This document shows, piece after piece, positions 27,992-35,869 of a stretch of 35,869 nucleotides of DNA. Source of the stretch: Gemmatimonadota bacterium (GTDB lineage: Bacteria > Gemmatimonadota > Gemmatimonadetes > Gemmatimonadales > Gemmatimonadaceae); contig CANHJV010000018.1 in the NCBI GenBank assembly GCA_947461225.1, positions 1-35,869 of the forward strand, in the 5' to 3' direction. The position numbers were made by a program, and so were the translations under genes. The stretch's first letter is position 1. The number at the start of each line of letters is the position of its first letter. The notes below the pieces were generated by a model. It was not told where the DNA came from. It searched no databases and worked only from the letters and a program-made list of their open reading frames with translations.

Positions 27992-29602
27992 GTGACTCTT
28001 CTTTCTTGCTCCAATATCGGTATCTCCTTCGGAGCCACCGAACTGCTCAAAGACATCACCTTCACCGTCGCCGAGGGTGAGCGGTGGGGGATCATCGGCC
28101 GCAATGGCGCCGGCAAGACGTCGATCTTCGGCGTCATCACCGGCGACATCCAGCCCACGGTCGGCGCCGTCGCCCGGAAGCCGGGGCTGCGGCATGCCCT
28201 GCTCGATCAGCACCGGGCCTTTGAGGGTGCCACGACGGTCTGGCAGGCGGGCGCCGCCGCGTGGCGTGAGGTCATCGCCCTCGAGCAGCGCATTGCCGAC
28301 CAGGCGATGGCGCTGGGGGAGATGGGCGACAAGTGCACCGACGAGATGCTTGAGAAATTCGGGCACGATCAGGAGCGCTTCGCCGACCTCGGCGGCTACG
28401 TGTACCACGCCCGCGTGGACGCTGTGCTGCAGGGGCTTGGCTTCGATGCCGAAGAGTCGAAAACGCGGCTGGTTTCCACGCTCTCGGGCGGGGAGCGCGG
28501 ACGTGTGGGGCTGGCGGCGCAGCTCATCGCACCCGCCGACCTGCTCATGCTCGACGAACCCACCAACCACCTCGATCTCGACACCACCACCTGGCTGCAG
28601 GAGTGGCTCAAGGAGTGCGACGAAACCGTCCTCGTGGTGTCGCACGATCGTGCGTTCATGGACGCCGTGTGCACGAACATCCTGCACATCGAGGCGAAAA
28701 CAAGCGAAGCGTACAAGGGCAACTACAGTCAGTTCGTGCCGCAGCGCGCCGAACGACGACTCACGCGCGAGCGTGAGGTGGAGAAGCAGCGCGCGTACGT
28801 GAAGAAGGAAGAGGAGTACATCCGGCGGAACCTGGCCGGCGTCAACTCCTTTCAGGCCAAGGGCAAGCGCAAGCGACTCGAACGCCTGCCCCGCCTCGCG
28901 CCGCCAGTGGGCGATCCGGCCGCCATGTCGCTCGAGTTCAAAGTCGCCGAGCGCGGCGGCGACCAAGTGGTCTCCATCAACGAGCTGCGCGTGGAGGTGC
29001 CGGGGCGCGTGCTCGTGAGCGACTTCACCGCCACGCTGCGGCGCAACGACTTCATCGCGCTGGTGGGCCCCAACGGCGCCGGCAAGTCGACGTTCATCTC
29101 CACGATGCTGGGGGATCTCGCACCCGCCAGCGGCGAGGCGCGCGTGGGTAGTTCGATAACCCCCGCGTGGTTCCGGCAGGACCTGGCCGACCTTCCGCTC
29201 AAGTTGTCGCTGTCGGACGCCATCCAGGCGCAGCGGCCGCTCTGGAGCCGCGGCAACATCCAGAATCATCTCGGTGCCTTCGGCTTCAGCGGCGACGAAG
29301 TATTCCGCGAAATCCGCACCCTCAGCGGTGGCGAGCGGGCCCGCATGGCGCTGGCGCTTATGACGCTCACGGGCGCCAACCTGCTCGTGCTGGACGAACC
29401 CACCAACCACCTTGACGTCGAGAACATCGAGGTGCTCGAAGACGCGCTCGACGAGTTCGAGGGCACCGTGCTGCTGGTGAGCCACGACCGCGCCTTTCTG
29501 CGGCAGGTCGCCACTCGCGTGTGGTGGTTCAATGGCACGCGCCTGATGGACTTCGACGGCCCGTTCGATGACTGGGAGGCCGACCGCGCGCGTCGCGCGT
29601 GA
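27992..29602 (+). CDS. ABC-F family ATPase (ribosome-associated, Uup/YbiT-like)
   Basis: A 536-residue protein with two ABC domains and no membrane segment, the hallmark of ABC-F translation factors. It starts at GTG with no clear ribosome-binding site. The first Walker A is GRNGAGKT (36-43), with LSGGERGRVGLA and LMLDEPTNHLDLD. A charged linker follows (QRAYVKKEEEYIRRN) and contacts the ribosomal P-tRNA region in characterised members. The second domain has GPNGAGKST, LSGGERARMALALM and LVLDEPTNHLDVE. By family knowledge it binds the ribosomal E site and relieves stalling; some members give antibiotic resistance. No antibiotic-related genes are nearby, so a housekeeping role is likelier. Confidence 0.95.
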   Translation: MTLLSCSNIGISFGATELLKDITFTVAEGERWGIIGRNGAGKTSIFGVITGDIQPTVGAVARKPGLRHALLDQHRAFEGATTVWQAGAAAWREVIALEQRIADQAMALGEMGDKCTDEMLEKFGHDQERFADLGGYVYHARVDAVLQGLGFDAEESKTRLVSTLSGGERGRVGLAAQLIAPADLLMLDEPTNHLDLDTTTWLQEWLKECDETVLVVSHDRAFMDAVCTNILHIEAKTSEAYKGNYSQFVPQRAERRLTREREVEKQRAYVKKEEEYIRRNLAGVNSFQAKGKRKRLERLPRLAPPVGDPAAMSLEFKVAERGGDQVVSINELRVEVPGRVLVSDFTATLRRNDFIALVGPNGAGKSTFISTMLGDLAPASGEARVGSSITPAWFRQDLADLPLKLSLSDAIQAQRPLWSRGNIQNHLGAFGFSGDEVFREIRTLSGGERARMALALMTLTGANLLVLDEPTNHLDVENIEVLEDALDEFEGTVLLVSHDRAFLRQVATRVWWFNGTRLMDFDGPFDDWEADRARRA

Positions 29603-29610
29603 TCGGCTCG

Positions 29611-29645
29611 TCCGGGTACGCCCCCGTAACGACGGCGTGCCCGGA
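29611..29645 (+). terminator. Terminator-like hairpin after the ABC-F gene
   Basis: A 12-bp stem, TCCGGGTACGCC with GGCGTGCCCGGA, has one G-T wobble and an 11-base loop. It starts 9 bases after the ABC-F stop. There is no T-run, so the efficiency is uncertain. Confidence 0.5.
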
Positions 29646-29681
29646 CCAGCGCAACAGCATACTCAACGGTAATATTCTCGG

Positions 29682-30284
29682 ATGAGCAAAATTCGAGCGA
29701 TGATGGAAGCGATCGTCGGGCTGGAGTTTGGGCCGGACGTTCTGGCATCAGTGCGTGCGCTGGCCGATGAGCGCCTTGGCAACGCGTCTTCTGACGTGGA
29801 GCGGGTGTCCGTCTTTCTGCACGCCGTTGCCGACGTGCGCGGTGTCGCCCCGTCAACGGTGTTCGCGACGTTTGGCCGGCGGCTCGTCGCGCCGGTGCTC
29901 GTGGCATTTCCGGCGATTGCCAAAGATCAGTCCACCGCGATGTCGGTGATCCTGAGCGTCAGTCGCTTGCTGCCGAAAACACTCAGTGCGCTCATGTCCC
30001 ACGTCGACGAGCCGGTGCTCGACGTGGAATTGCTGGACCTGGAGACGCTGCGCCTTCGATTCGTCGGACCGGCCGAAATGGCCTCGCTGGTGGAAGGGAT
30101 TGGCATCGGGTTGAGCGAGCATTTCGGCGAGCGCGTCACGGTGGTGCATGTGAGTCCGCCCACGGGCGCTCCCGATGTGCGCACGCTGGAGATGCGGATC
30201 AGCACCGAGCGCCGTGCGACGAACGACCGGCGGAAGGAAGGCGGCGACCGTCGAGGCCCGCGCGACGAGTCCGCGACCGGGTAA
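29682..30284 (+). CDS. H-NOX/HNOB-like protein without a recognisable heme ligand
   Basis: A 200-residue protein of the size of an H-NOX (heme nitric oxide/oxygen binding) domain. The layout fits this fold: an N-terminal helical part, a pseudo-heptad FATFGRRLVAPVLVAFPAI where H-NOX proteins have FG-ylv...yp, then a helix, a two-strand segment LDLETLRLRFVGPAEMASLVEG, and GLSEHFGERVTVVHV. In real H-NOX the strand holds a YxSxR motif that binds the heme propionates; here it reads F-V-G-P-A. The aligned proximal-histidine position is not His. The tail (RRATNDRRKEGGDRRG) is very basic. It may be a heme-free signalling relative, but the family call is by pattern only. A TATAT-like box lies just before the start, with no ribosome-binding site. 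Confidence 0.55.
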   Translation: MSKIRAMMEAIVGLEFGPDVLASVRALADERLGNASSDVERVSVFLHAVADVRGVAPSTVFATFGRRLVAPVLVAFPAIAKDQSTAMSVILSVSRLLPKTLSALMSHVDEPVLDVELLDLETLRLRFVGPAEMASLVEGIGIGLSEHFGERVTVVHVSPPTGAPDVRTLEMRISTERRATNDRRKEGGDRRGPRDESATG

Positions 30285-30306
30285 CTGCCGTCGCCGCAGG
30301 AACGCG

Positions 30307-32679
30307 CTACGCGCCCCCCCGCACCCCGGCCCCCGCCCGCGTCTGCCAGCCCGCCAACTGCTTGCCCACCGGCAACTGCCGCACGCGCACACCGGTCGCC
30401 GCGAAGATCGCATTGGCGATGGCCCCGCCCGCCGGCGGCACGCCAGGCTCGCCGATGCCACCGGGCAGTTCTTCGCTCGCCACCAGATGCACGTCGACCA
30501 CCTGCGGCGCCGCCCGCATGCGCGTGACGCCGTAGTCGCGGAAATTCGACTGCACCACCTTGCCGCCAGCAAACGTCACCTCGCTGGTGAGCAGGTTGCT
30601 CATCGCCATGATCACCGCCCCTTCCATCTGCGCCCGCGCGCGATCAGGGTTGGCGATGAATCCCGCGTCCACGGCCACCGTGGTCTTCGGTACCAGCACC
30701 GTGCCATCGGGCTGCACCTCGACTTCCACCACCATCGCCACGTACGACAGGAAGCTCCGATGGATCGCGATGCCGCGCCCCCTGCCACGTGGCAGCTTCG
30801 CGCCGCGCCATCCGCTCCGCGCAACGGCCAACTCCACCACGCGACGGGCGCGGGCGATATCAAGTGGATGATCCGCCCACGTCGCGCCGTAGTTACTGGC
30901 CGGCGCCACCAATCCCGCCATCGACAAATCGACCACGCGATCGGGGCCCAGTAATCCCAGCAGGAAGTCCGCCGGATCTTGCTTCGCCGCATACGCCAAT
31001 TCGTCCACGAACGAACCGATGGCAAAGCCGTGATGAATCGCGTTCACGCTGCGGTACCAGCCGATGCGCGTATGCGCCACGGCAGGACAGATCTCGACGC
31101 GCATGTTCGGAATATCGAACGGGATATCACTCGCGCCGTTCGTGAGTTCATCGGGCTCAGCGCCAGTCACATTCGGCGCGAACGTAGCACCGATGGCCGG
31201 ATACGCCGACCGGTGCAGCCACGCCGTCACCGTGCCGTTCGCATCGAGCCCCGCCTCGAGACGGTGCGCCGCCACCGAATGCAGATATGAATTGCGCAGA
31301 TCATCCTCGCGCGTCCACTGCACACGCACCGGGGCGCCCACTTCGCGCGACAGGAACGCCGCCTCGCACATAAAATCCGGCTTCGATTTGCGACCGAACG
31401 CACCGCCCAGCAACGTCACATGCACCGCCACGTTCGCGGCGTCGATCTTGAGATACTGCGCCACAGCGTTGCGTGCGTCCTGCGGTGATTGCGTGGGCGC
31501 CCACACCTCCACCGTGCCGTTCGCCACATGGGCCAGTGCCACCACCGGCTCCATCTGCGCATGCGCCAGGTGTGGCATGTAGTACTCCGCCGTCACCCGC
31601 GTCGCCGCGCCCGCCATTGCCTTTGGCACATCGCCCACGGCACGCCCCGCCTTGCCCGGCGCCCGCACCGACGACAACAGCGTGGCCTTATAGGCCGTGC
31701 TGTCGTACGTCGCGTTGGGGCCGTTGTCCCACGTGATGCGCAGCGCGTCACGGCCGCGGATCGCCGCCCACGTGTTCTTCGCGATCACGGCCACACCACC
31801 CAATGGGAAGAACGCGCCCGGCAGCGGCGTCTCGGGAATACGCACCACCCGCTCCACGCCCGGCACGTTCAGCGCGAGACGATCGTCGACCGTCAGCACC
31901 GTGCCGCCCCACACCGGCGGCCGGCTGATCACCGCCACCTTCATCCCCGGCAGCGTCATATCCGCGCCGTACACGGCGGTGCCCGTCGTCATCGGCACGA
32001 GATCGACCGACGGCATCCGCTTCCCTTCCCACCGCCGCTCGCTCGGCGCCTTAATCCGCACGCGCTCTTTCGCCGGCATGGGAATCGTGCGGGCCGTACC
32101 CACCAGCGAGGCATAGGACTTGGTGCGGCCGCTCGGTGTGTGTACCACGGCACCGTTGCTCGCGCGTACCTCGCCAACCACAACGCCCCACTCCTTGGCG
32201 GCCGCATCTTCGAGCAGCGCGCGCACCGTGGCGCCCGCTTCGCGATAGGCCGGCAGGAAATCCCGGATGCTGGTGGAGCCGTCGGTGTTCTGGGTGCCGT
32301 ACTTCTTGTCGTCGCCGAGGGCCTGCTCCACGCGGCAGTTAGCCCAGTCGGCTTCCATCTCGTCGGCAATGATCATTGGCATCGTGGTGCGGATACCCTG
32401 CCCCATCTCCGAACGATGACACATGATCGTGATGATGCCGTCGTCGCCGAGGCGCACGTACGCATGCGGCTCCCACGGCTCGGCGTTCGGCGCGAAGGGC
32501 GCATCGGCAGCCTCGAGCCGTCGCACACCAAGGGTGCTGGCGGCCACGAGCAAGCCCCCCAGGCCCAGCAGCTTCATGAACGCACGACGATGCGTGTCGA
32601 GCGCACCAGCGGATGTCGTCGTGACGTCAACCGGTTCGATCGGCGCGGACATCCACGGCAATCGCTGTTGCGCGCTCAT
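30307..32679 (-). CDS. Molybdopterin-binding large subunit of a periplasmic aldehyde/isoquinoline oxidoreductase-type hydroxylase
   Basis: A 790-residue protein of the xanthine-oxidase family, IorB-like. The start ATG overlaps the small-subunit stop by 4 bases (ATGA). A Tat signal is present (Arg31-Arg32 in [13 protein letters not shown]), so the folded enzyme is exported to the periplasm with its cofactor. Molybdopterin-pocket stretches include [30 protein letters not shown] and, near the C-terminus, [19 protein letters not shown] with Glu744 as the likely catalytic base. Members oxidise aldehydes or N-heterocycles. There is no FAD subunit, as in IorAB, so electrons should pass to a cytochrome or quinone. 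No cytochrome gene is adjacent, unlike many related operons. Confidence 0.92.
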   Translation of the reverse strand: MSAQQRLPWMSAPIEPVDVTTTSAGALDTHRRAFMKLLGLGGLLVAASTLGVRRLEAADAPFAPNAEPWEPHAYVRLGDDGIITIMCHRSEMGQGIRTTMPMIIADEMEADWANCRVEQALGDDKKYGTQNTDGSTSIRDFLPAYREAGATVRALLEDAAAKEWGVVVGEVRASNGAVVHTPSGRTKSYASLVGTARTIPMPAKERVRIKAPSERRWEGKRMPSVDLVPMTTGTAVYGADMTLPGMKVAVISRPPVWGGTVLTVDDRLALNVPGVERVVRIPETPLPGAFFPLGGVAVIAKNTWAAIRGRDALRITWDNGPNATYDSTAYKATLLSSVRAPGKAGRAVGDVPKAMAGAATRVTAEYYMPHLAHAQMEPVVALAHVANGTVEVWAPTQSPQDARNAVAQYLKIDAANVAVHVTLLGGAFGRKSKPDFMCEAAFLSREVGAPVRVQWTREDDLRNSYLHSVAAHRLEAGLDANGTVTAWLHRSAYPAIGATFAPNVTGAEPDELTNGASDIPFDIPNMRVEICPAVAHTRIGWYRSVNAIHHGFAIGSFVDELAYAAKQDPADFLLGLLGPDRVVDLSMAGLVAPASNYGATWADHPLDIARARRVVELAVARSGWRGAKLPRGRGRGIAIHRSFLSYVAMVVEVEVQPDGTVLVPKTTVAVDAGFIANPDRARAQMEGAVIMAMSNLLTSEVTFAGGKVVQSNFRDYGVTRMRAAPQVVDVHLVASEELPGGIGEPGVPPAGGAIANAIFAATGVRVRQLPVGKQLAGWQTRAGAGVRGGA

Positions 32680-33143
32680 CGCGTGGCCTCCGCCGCCGCC
32701 TTGATGGCGGCGCGAATGCGGGGGTACGTGCCGCATCGACAAATGTGACCGTTCATGGCCGTATCGATCTCGGCCTCGGTCGGCGTGCTGTTCGTCGCGA
32801 GCAACGTGGCCGCCTGCATGATCTGACCGCTTTGACAGAACCCGCACTGCGGCACGTCGATCTCGCGCCACGCCACCTGCAGCGGATGCGCACCGGCGGG
32901 ATGCAACCCCTCGATGGTGGTCACGCTGGCATCGGCCAACGACTGCATGCGCCGCTGACAGGCGCGCACGGGAGCCCCGTTCACGTGCACCGTACAGGCG
33001 CCGCACTGCGAGATCCCGCAACCGTATCGGGTGCCCGTGAGTGCGAGTTCGTCGCGCAGATACCACAGCAGCGGCATCGTCGGATCGCCGTCGAAGATTC
33101 GACGAACGCCGTTCACGGTGAGAGCGATGGGGGCGGTGCTCAC
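32676..33143 (-). CDS. [2Fe-2S] small subunit of the molybdenum hydroxylase
   Basis: A 155-residue protein with two [2Fe-2S] clusters. The plant-ferredoxin-like cluster uses Cys42, Cys47, Cys50 and Cys62 ([12 protein letters not shown] and AC). The second uses Cys100, Cys103, Cys135 and Cys137 (QCGFCQSG and HICRCGTY). All eight ligands are present, as expected for the IorA/XdhC-type subunit. The start is GTG, with GGAG 5 bases upstream. It has no signal peptide and is probably carried to the periplasm by the Tat-tagged large subunit. The stop overlaps the large-subunit start by 4 bases, which ensures equal synthesis. Confidence 0.94.
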   Translation of the reverse strand: MSTAPIALTVNGVRRIFDGDPTMPLLWYLRDELALTGTRYGCGISQCGACTVHVNGAPVRACQRRMQSLADASVTTIEGLHPAGAHPLQVAWREIDVPQCGFCQSGQIMQAATLLATNSTPTEAEIDTAMNGHICRCGTYPRIRAAIKAAAEATR

Positions 33144-33246
33144 GGAGACTCCATGGGAAGTGGTCGGCGACGAACGCCTACGAGTGGATCTTGGTGGCCA
33201 TCGCTGCGAAACGTTAGGGGGCGAAGCGTACGCGACGGTGCGCGCG

Positions 33247-34788
33247 CTACCGACTCCCGCGTCCAACCGACGCCGGCACCGCCCGCACGAGGAAGGCCCG
33301 CTTCGCATAGCTGGCCGGCGACACACGCCGCACCATCGTCTTCACACGCCGTCCCAACACGAGTGTCGTAACCTCTACATCCACCGGCGTCATCGACGTG
33401 AGCCCCACATGCACCGGCATGTCACTTTGTGCGTCGTAGCCCGAGCCGGCATCCACCCATCGCGTGGCCAGCAACCTACGTGTTCCCGCCGCATACACGC
33501 GCACCTCGGCACCGGCCATCGTGGCGCGGCCGTTCGCGTCGACCACGCGTACCTGCAGCGATCGACGCGCCTGCGCCGGCGGCAGCGTGTTTCGCAGGAT
33601 CGGATGCGACGCCTCCGGTCGCGAACCCGCCAGCGCCAGATCGAGCGCCCCGTCGCCGTCCACGTCGGCCCACTGCACACCGTGACTCGCTGTGAGTGCC
33701 AGCACGTTGTCGGGCGTCACGTCAACGAAGGCCGCACCACTCGTGGTCGCGGCACGCACGAACAGATAGTCCCGAAAGCTCTCCGTGGCTGACACCGTGC
33801 CGTTCACGTACAAATCCAGCAGGCCGTCGTGATCGAGGTCGGCGAAGGCACACGTATCGTATCGTCCGTCAATCGCCACGCCCCATGTCGTGCTCACATC
33901 GCGGAACGAGCCGTCGGCCGCCCCGAGAAACAGGCCATTCGGTCCGTAGTTGGCCGAGAAGAGGTCGGCCACGCCATCGTTGTTCACGTCAGCGACGCAC
34001 GGCCGTACGGTGCCCTGCGTGGCCAGCTTCGCCCCACGTCCGCCCCAGGCGAGCCCAAGCGACTCCGCGACATCGGTGAACGTGCCACCGTCGTTGCGGA
34101 AGAACCCGTTGGCATCACCATCCTGATTCGCCACGTACAGATCGAAATCGCCATCCTGCTGGTAGTCGAACCACACGGCGCCCACACTCTTCCGCGCATC
34201 GGCCAGTCCGACACTCGCGGCAACGTCGACGAACGCGCCACCGCCGTTACGGAACAGCATGTTCGCACGATCACGGAACGCTACGAACAGATCGAGATCG
34301 CCGTCGCCATCCACATCGATGAATGCCGGCTGACGGACCGCGCCGGTCTCTACCGTCAGCCCGCTCGCCGCGGTGATGTCGGTGAATCGCGCACCATCAT
34401 TGCGGTATAGGCGAAGGACTGGACCAGCCCCCGGGGTAAATCCCAGCAGCAGATCGGGATCGCCGTCCGCATCGACATCACTCCACGCGGCCGCGCGCGT
34501 GGCGCGCGCATCGGCCACGCCAGCCTCGACCGCGATGTCGCGGAACGAACCGCCCGTGTTCAGGTACAGCCGGTTGGGGGTGCCATTGAAGCCCACGAAC
34601 AGGTCGAGATCGCCATCCTGATCAATGTCGGCGAAAGCATTCGCCAGCGCCCCGCCGGCCGCGAACAACTCCGGTTGTATCGCTTCAAGGCGGGGGCGCG
34701 CCGGTTGCGCCGGCAACAGCGGTGCCATGCCGGCGAGCATCACGAACGCACTGAGGCGCAGCAGGTGGAGCGGCATCGGCCGGCGCAT
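33247..34788 (-). CDS. Secreted FG-GAP/VCBS-repeat protein with C-terminal ASPIC/UnbV domain
   Basis: A 513-residue exported protein; the signal peptide ends near LLPAQ. Seven calcium-binding propeller motifs are visible, such as [78 protein letters not shown] and [13 protein letters not shown], which fits a seven-bladed propeller. The last 100 residues ([21 protein letters not shown], then HVGL) match the ASPIC/UnbV domain. Proteins of this type are secreted or surface-bound; their ligand is not known. The ATG overlaps the NIPSNAP stop by one base (TGATG), so translation is coupled. Confidence 0.9.
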   Translation of the reverse strand: MRRPMPLHLLRLSAFVMLAGMAPLLPAQPARPRLEAIQPELFAAGGALANAFADIDQDGDLDLFVGFNGTPNRLYLNTGGSFRDIAVEAGVADARATRAAAWSDVDADGDPDLLLGFTPGAGPVLRLYRNDGARFTDITAASGLTVETGAVRQPAFIDVDGDGDLDLFVAFRDRANMLFRNGGGAFVDVAASVGLADARKSVGAVWFDYQQDGDFDLYVANQDGDANGFFRNDGGTFTDVAESLGLAWGGRGAKLATQGTVRPCVADVNNDGVADLFSANYGPNGLFLGAADGSFRDVSTTWGVAIDGRYDTCAFADLDHDGLLDLYVNGTVSATESFRDYLFVRAATTSGAAFVDVTPDNVLALTASHGVQWADVDGDGALDLALAGSRPEASHPILRNTLPPAQARRSLQVRVVDANGRATMAGAEVRVYAAGTRRLLATRWVDAGSGYDAQSDMPVHVGLTSMTPVDVEVTTLVLGRRVKTMVRRVSPASYAKRAFLVRAVPASVGRGSR

Positions 34789-35219
34789 CACGGTACCGGC
34801 GAGAACGGTGCGAGCGTCATGAACACGCGCTCGGGCGACTTCTCCAGAATCGTGCCATCCGCTTCACTCGCGTCGCGCACCGCGATCCATGCCGGATCCG
34901 CGCTGAATGCCTTCCAACTGCGAGTGGCGGCCTCTTCACTCTCGTGCGAGAGCAGGTAAATCAGCGTCGTCTTCGCCTTCGCGCTGTCGGTTGGCGTGAA
35001 GTAGAGCTCGTTCCGCATGCCGTGCTTCGCGAAGAGCGCCAGTGTGTGCTCGGCGAAGCGCTTGTGCAGCGCGGGGAGCCGACCGGACACGGTGGTGTAC
35101 GTGCGGAGTTCATACACCCGCGTACTGCGCTGTTGCCCGACGGCCACGCCTGCAGCGAATCCCATTGAACCAACGGCGATCAGCACGACGGCTCCGATCG
35201 CGAGTAGTGTTCGCATCAT
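34788..35219 (-). CDS. NIPSNAP-family protein with N-terminal signal or membrane anchor
   Basis: A 143-residue protein. The ATG of MMRTLLAIGAV was chosen because GGGAG lies about 9 bases upstream. A hydrophobic N-terminal helix (about 5-28) is a signal peptide or anchor. The domain begins with RVYELRTYTTVSGRLPALHKRF, a clear NIPSNAP signature, and ends with ERVFMTLAPFSPVP. NIPSNAP domains are small ferredoxin-like dimers of unknown biochemical function. The gene is the first of a coupled pair with the FG-GAP protein. Sequence upstream to the CBS gene (204 bases) shows no other gene. Confidence 0.88.
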   Translation of the reverse strand: MMRTLLAIGAVVLIAVGSMGFAAGVAVGQQRSTRVYELRTYTTVSGRLPALHKRFAEHTLALFAKHGMRNELYFTPTDSAKAKTTLIYLLSHESEEAATRSWKAFSADPAWIAVRDASEADGTILEKSPERVFMTLAPFSPVP

Positions 35220-35423
35220 CTTGGCAGCGCTCCCTCTCATTGAGCCGCCGTGCGCACCGGAGCGTGGGCGTAACGGCTCAGTCTCCGGCAACAATAGGGC
35301 GATGGCCCCGTAGAGGCCAGAGATGCCGTGTCGGCGACGCCCCTGCGCGCGCAACCTGCTGGCGTACCCACCCGCCAGCGCGTACCCTAGGAGCATCCAG
35401 TCACCCCTCTCCGGTACCATGTC

Positions 35424-35852
35424 ATGAAAACTGTCGGCGAACTTCTCAAGAAGCACGACGGAACGCTCTGGCAGGTGCCACCCGACATCACCGTGTATGC
35501 GGCGGTCGAGCGGCTGGCTCACTATGGAGTGGGCGCGCTGCTCGTCATGGACGGCGACCGACTGGCGGGTGTCTTCTCGGAGCGCGACTACACGCGCAAG
35601 GTCACGCTGCAGGGTCGCAATTCGAAGGAGACGCTGGTGGCCGAAATTATGACGGCCGATGTGTTCACCGTGGGCGCCACGACGCGCACCCGCGACTGCA
35701 TGGCGCTGATGAGCGCCAAGAAGATCCGACACCTCCCCGTCCTCGACGGCGACCGTGTGCTCGGCATGATCTCCATCCGTGACATCATGGACGACATCAT
35801 CGCCGACCATGAGAGCACGATCGCCACGCTCCACAGTTACATCCATTCCTAG
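35424..35852 (+). CDS. Two-CBS-domain protein
   Basis: A 142-residue cytoplasmic protein consisting of a pair of CBS motifs forming a Bateman module. The first spans about residues 10-62 (TVYAAVERLAHYGVGALLVMDGDRLAGVFSERDY) and the second about 72-130 (VFTVGATTRTRDCMALMSAKKIRHLPVLDGDRVLGMISIRDIMD). The IRHLPVLD-xxx-GMISIRD stretch is typical of the adenosyl-ligand binding site. Stand-alone pairs usually sense AMP, ATP or a related nucleotide and regulate another protein; no obvious client is in the window. Its start lies 204 bases after the divergent NIPSNAP gene. Confidence 0.93.
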   Translation: MKTVGELLKKHDGTLWQVPPDITVYAAVERLAHYGVGALLVMDGDRLAGVFSERDYTRKVTLQGRNSKETLVAEIMTADVFTVGATTRTRDCMALMSAKKIRHLPVLDGDRVLGMISIRDIMDDIIADHESTIATLHSYIHS

Positions 35853-35869
35853 TCGCGCGGTGTCCGGCA

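Noticed and set aside
27944-29485. Minus-strand open frame of over 500 codons opposite the ABC-F gene
   Set aside because: It is the antisense image of a strongly conserved ABC-F gene; the real downstream gene begins at its lipoprotein signal at 27943.

Overview
The window is about 36 kb of high-GC, gene-dense bacterial chromosome. I found no rRNA, tRNA, CRISPR, phage or insertion-sequence signal, and no gene-free stretch longer than 300 bases. The gene set is typical of a Gemmatimonadota bacterium close to Gemmatimonas: a SusC/SusD pair outside Bacteroidota, many secreted or lipidated proteins, an LVIVD-repeat protein beside a DUF305 protein, and a secreted regulatory-like plus plug-like protein. 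The phylum is an inference from gene content only.

Layout. Bases 1-2505 hold the end of a SusC-type TonB receptor, a SusD lipoprotein and a DUF4397 lipoprotein in one tight operon. A perfect 14-bp bidirectional hairpin closes it and separates it from a convergent secreted M20 amidohydrolase. Next come a small membrane protein and a secreted alpha/beta-hydrolase-like protein. Bases 5702-10352 form a sensory module: outer-membrane porin-like protein, one-domain PstS-like binding protein, and a 1000-residue hybrid histidine kinase with two receivers and an HPt domain. A chemoreceptor gene converges on it and overlaps its last 25 bases. A second, six-TM hybrid kinase follows, divergent from a Tat-exported FAD oxidoreductase. 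Then come a conserved protein of unclear function, a secreted regulatory/plug-like protein, and the DUF305-LVIVD pair.

Bases 20916-25873 hold the most notable locus: a LysR/NhaR-type regulator divergent from dabB-dabA, the two-subunit DAB inorganic-carbon accumulation complex. DabA keeps all four expected zinc-site residues. The 93-base intergenic region is AT-rich, with a TATAAT box between perfect 8-bp inverted-repeat arms, and is a good candidate operator. No carboxysome, RuBisCO or carbonic anhydrase gene lies in the window, which suggests CO2/bicarbonate supply for heterotrophic metabolism.

The right part holds an NAD-dependent epimerase, a phosphodiesterase-type lipoprotein divergent from an ABC-F ATPase, a degenerate H-NOX-like protein without a recognisable heme ligand, a translationally coupled isoquinoline-oxidoreductase-type molybdenum hydroxylase pair, a NIPSNAP/FG-GAP coupled pair, and a two-CBS-domain protein. 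Starts were chosen from ribosome-binding sites, signal peptides and overlaps, and several differ from the longest open frame.
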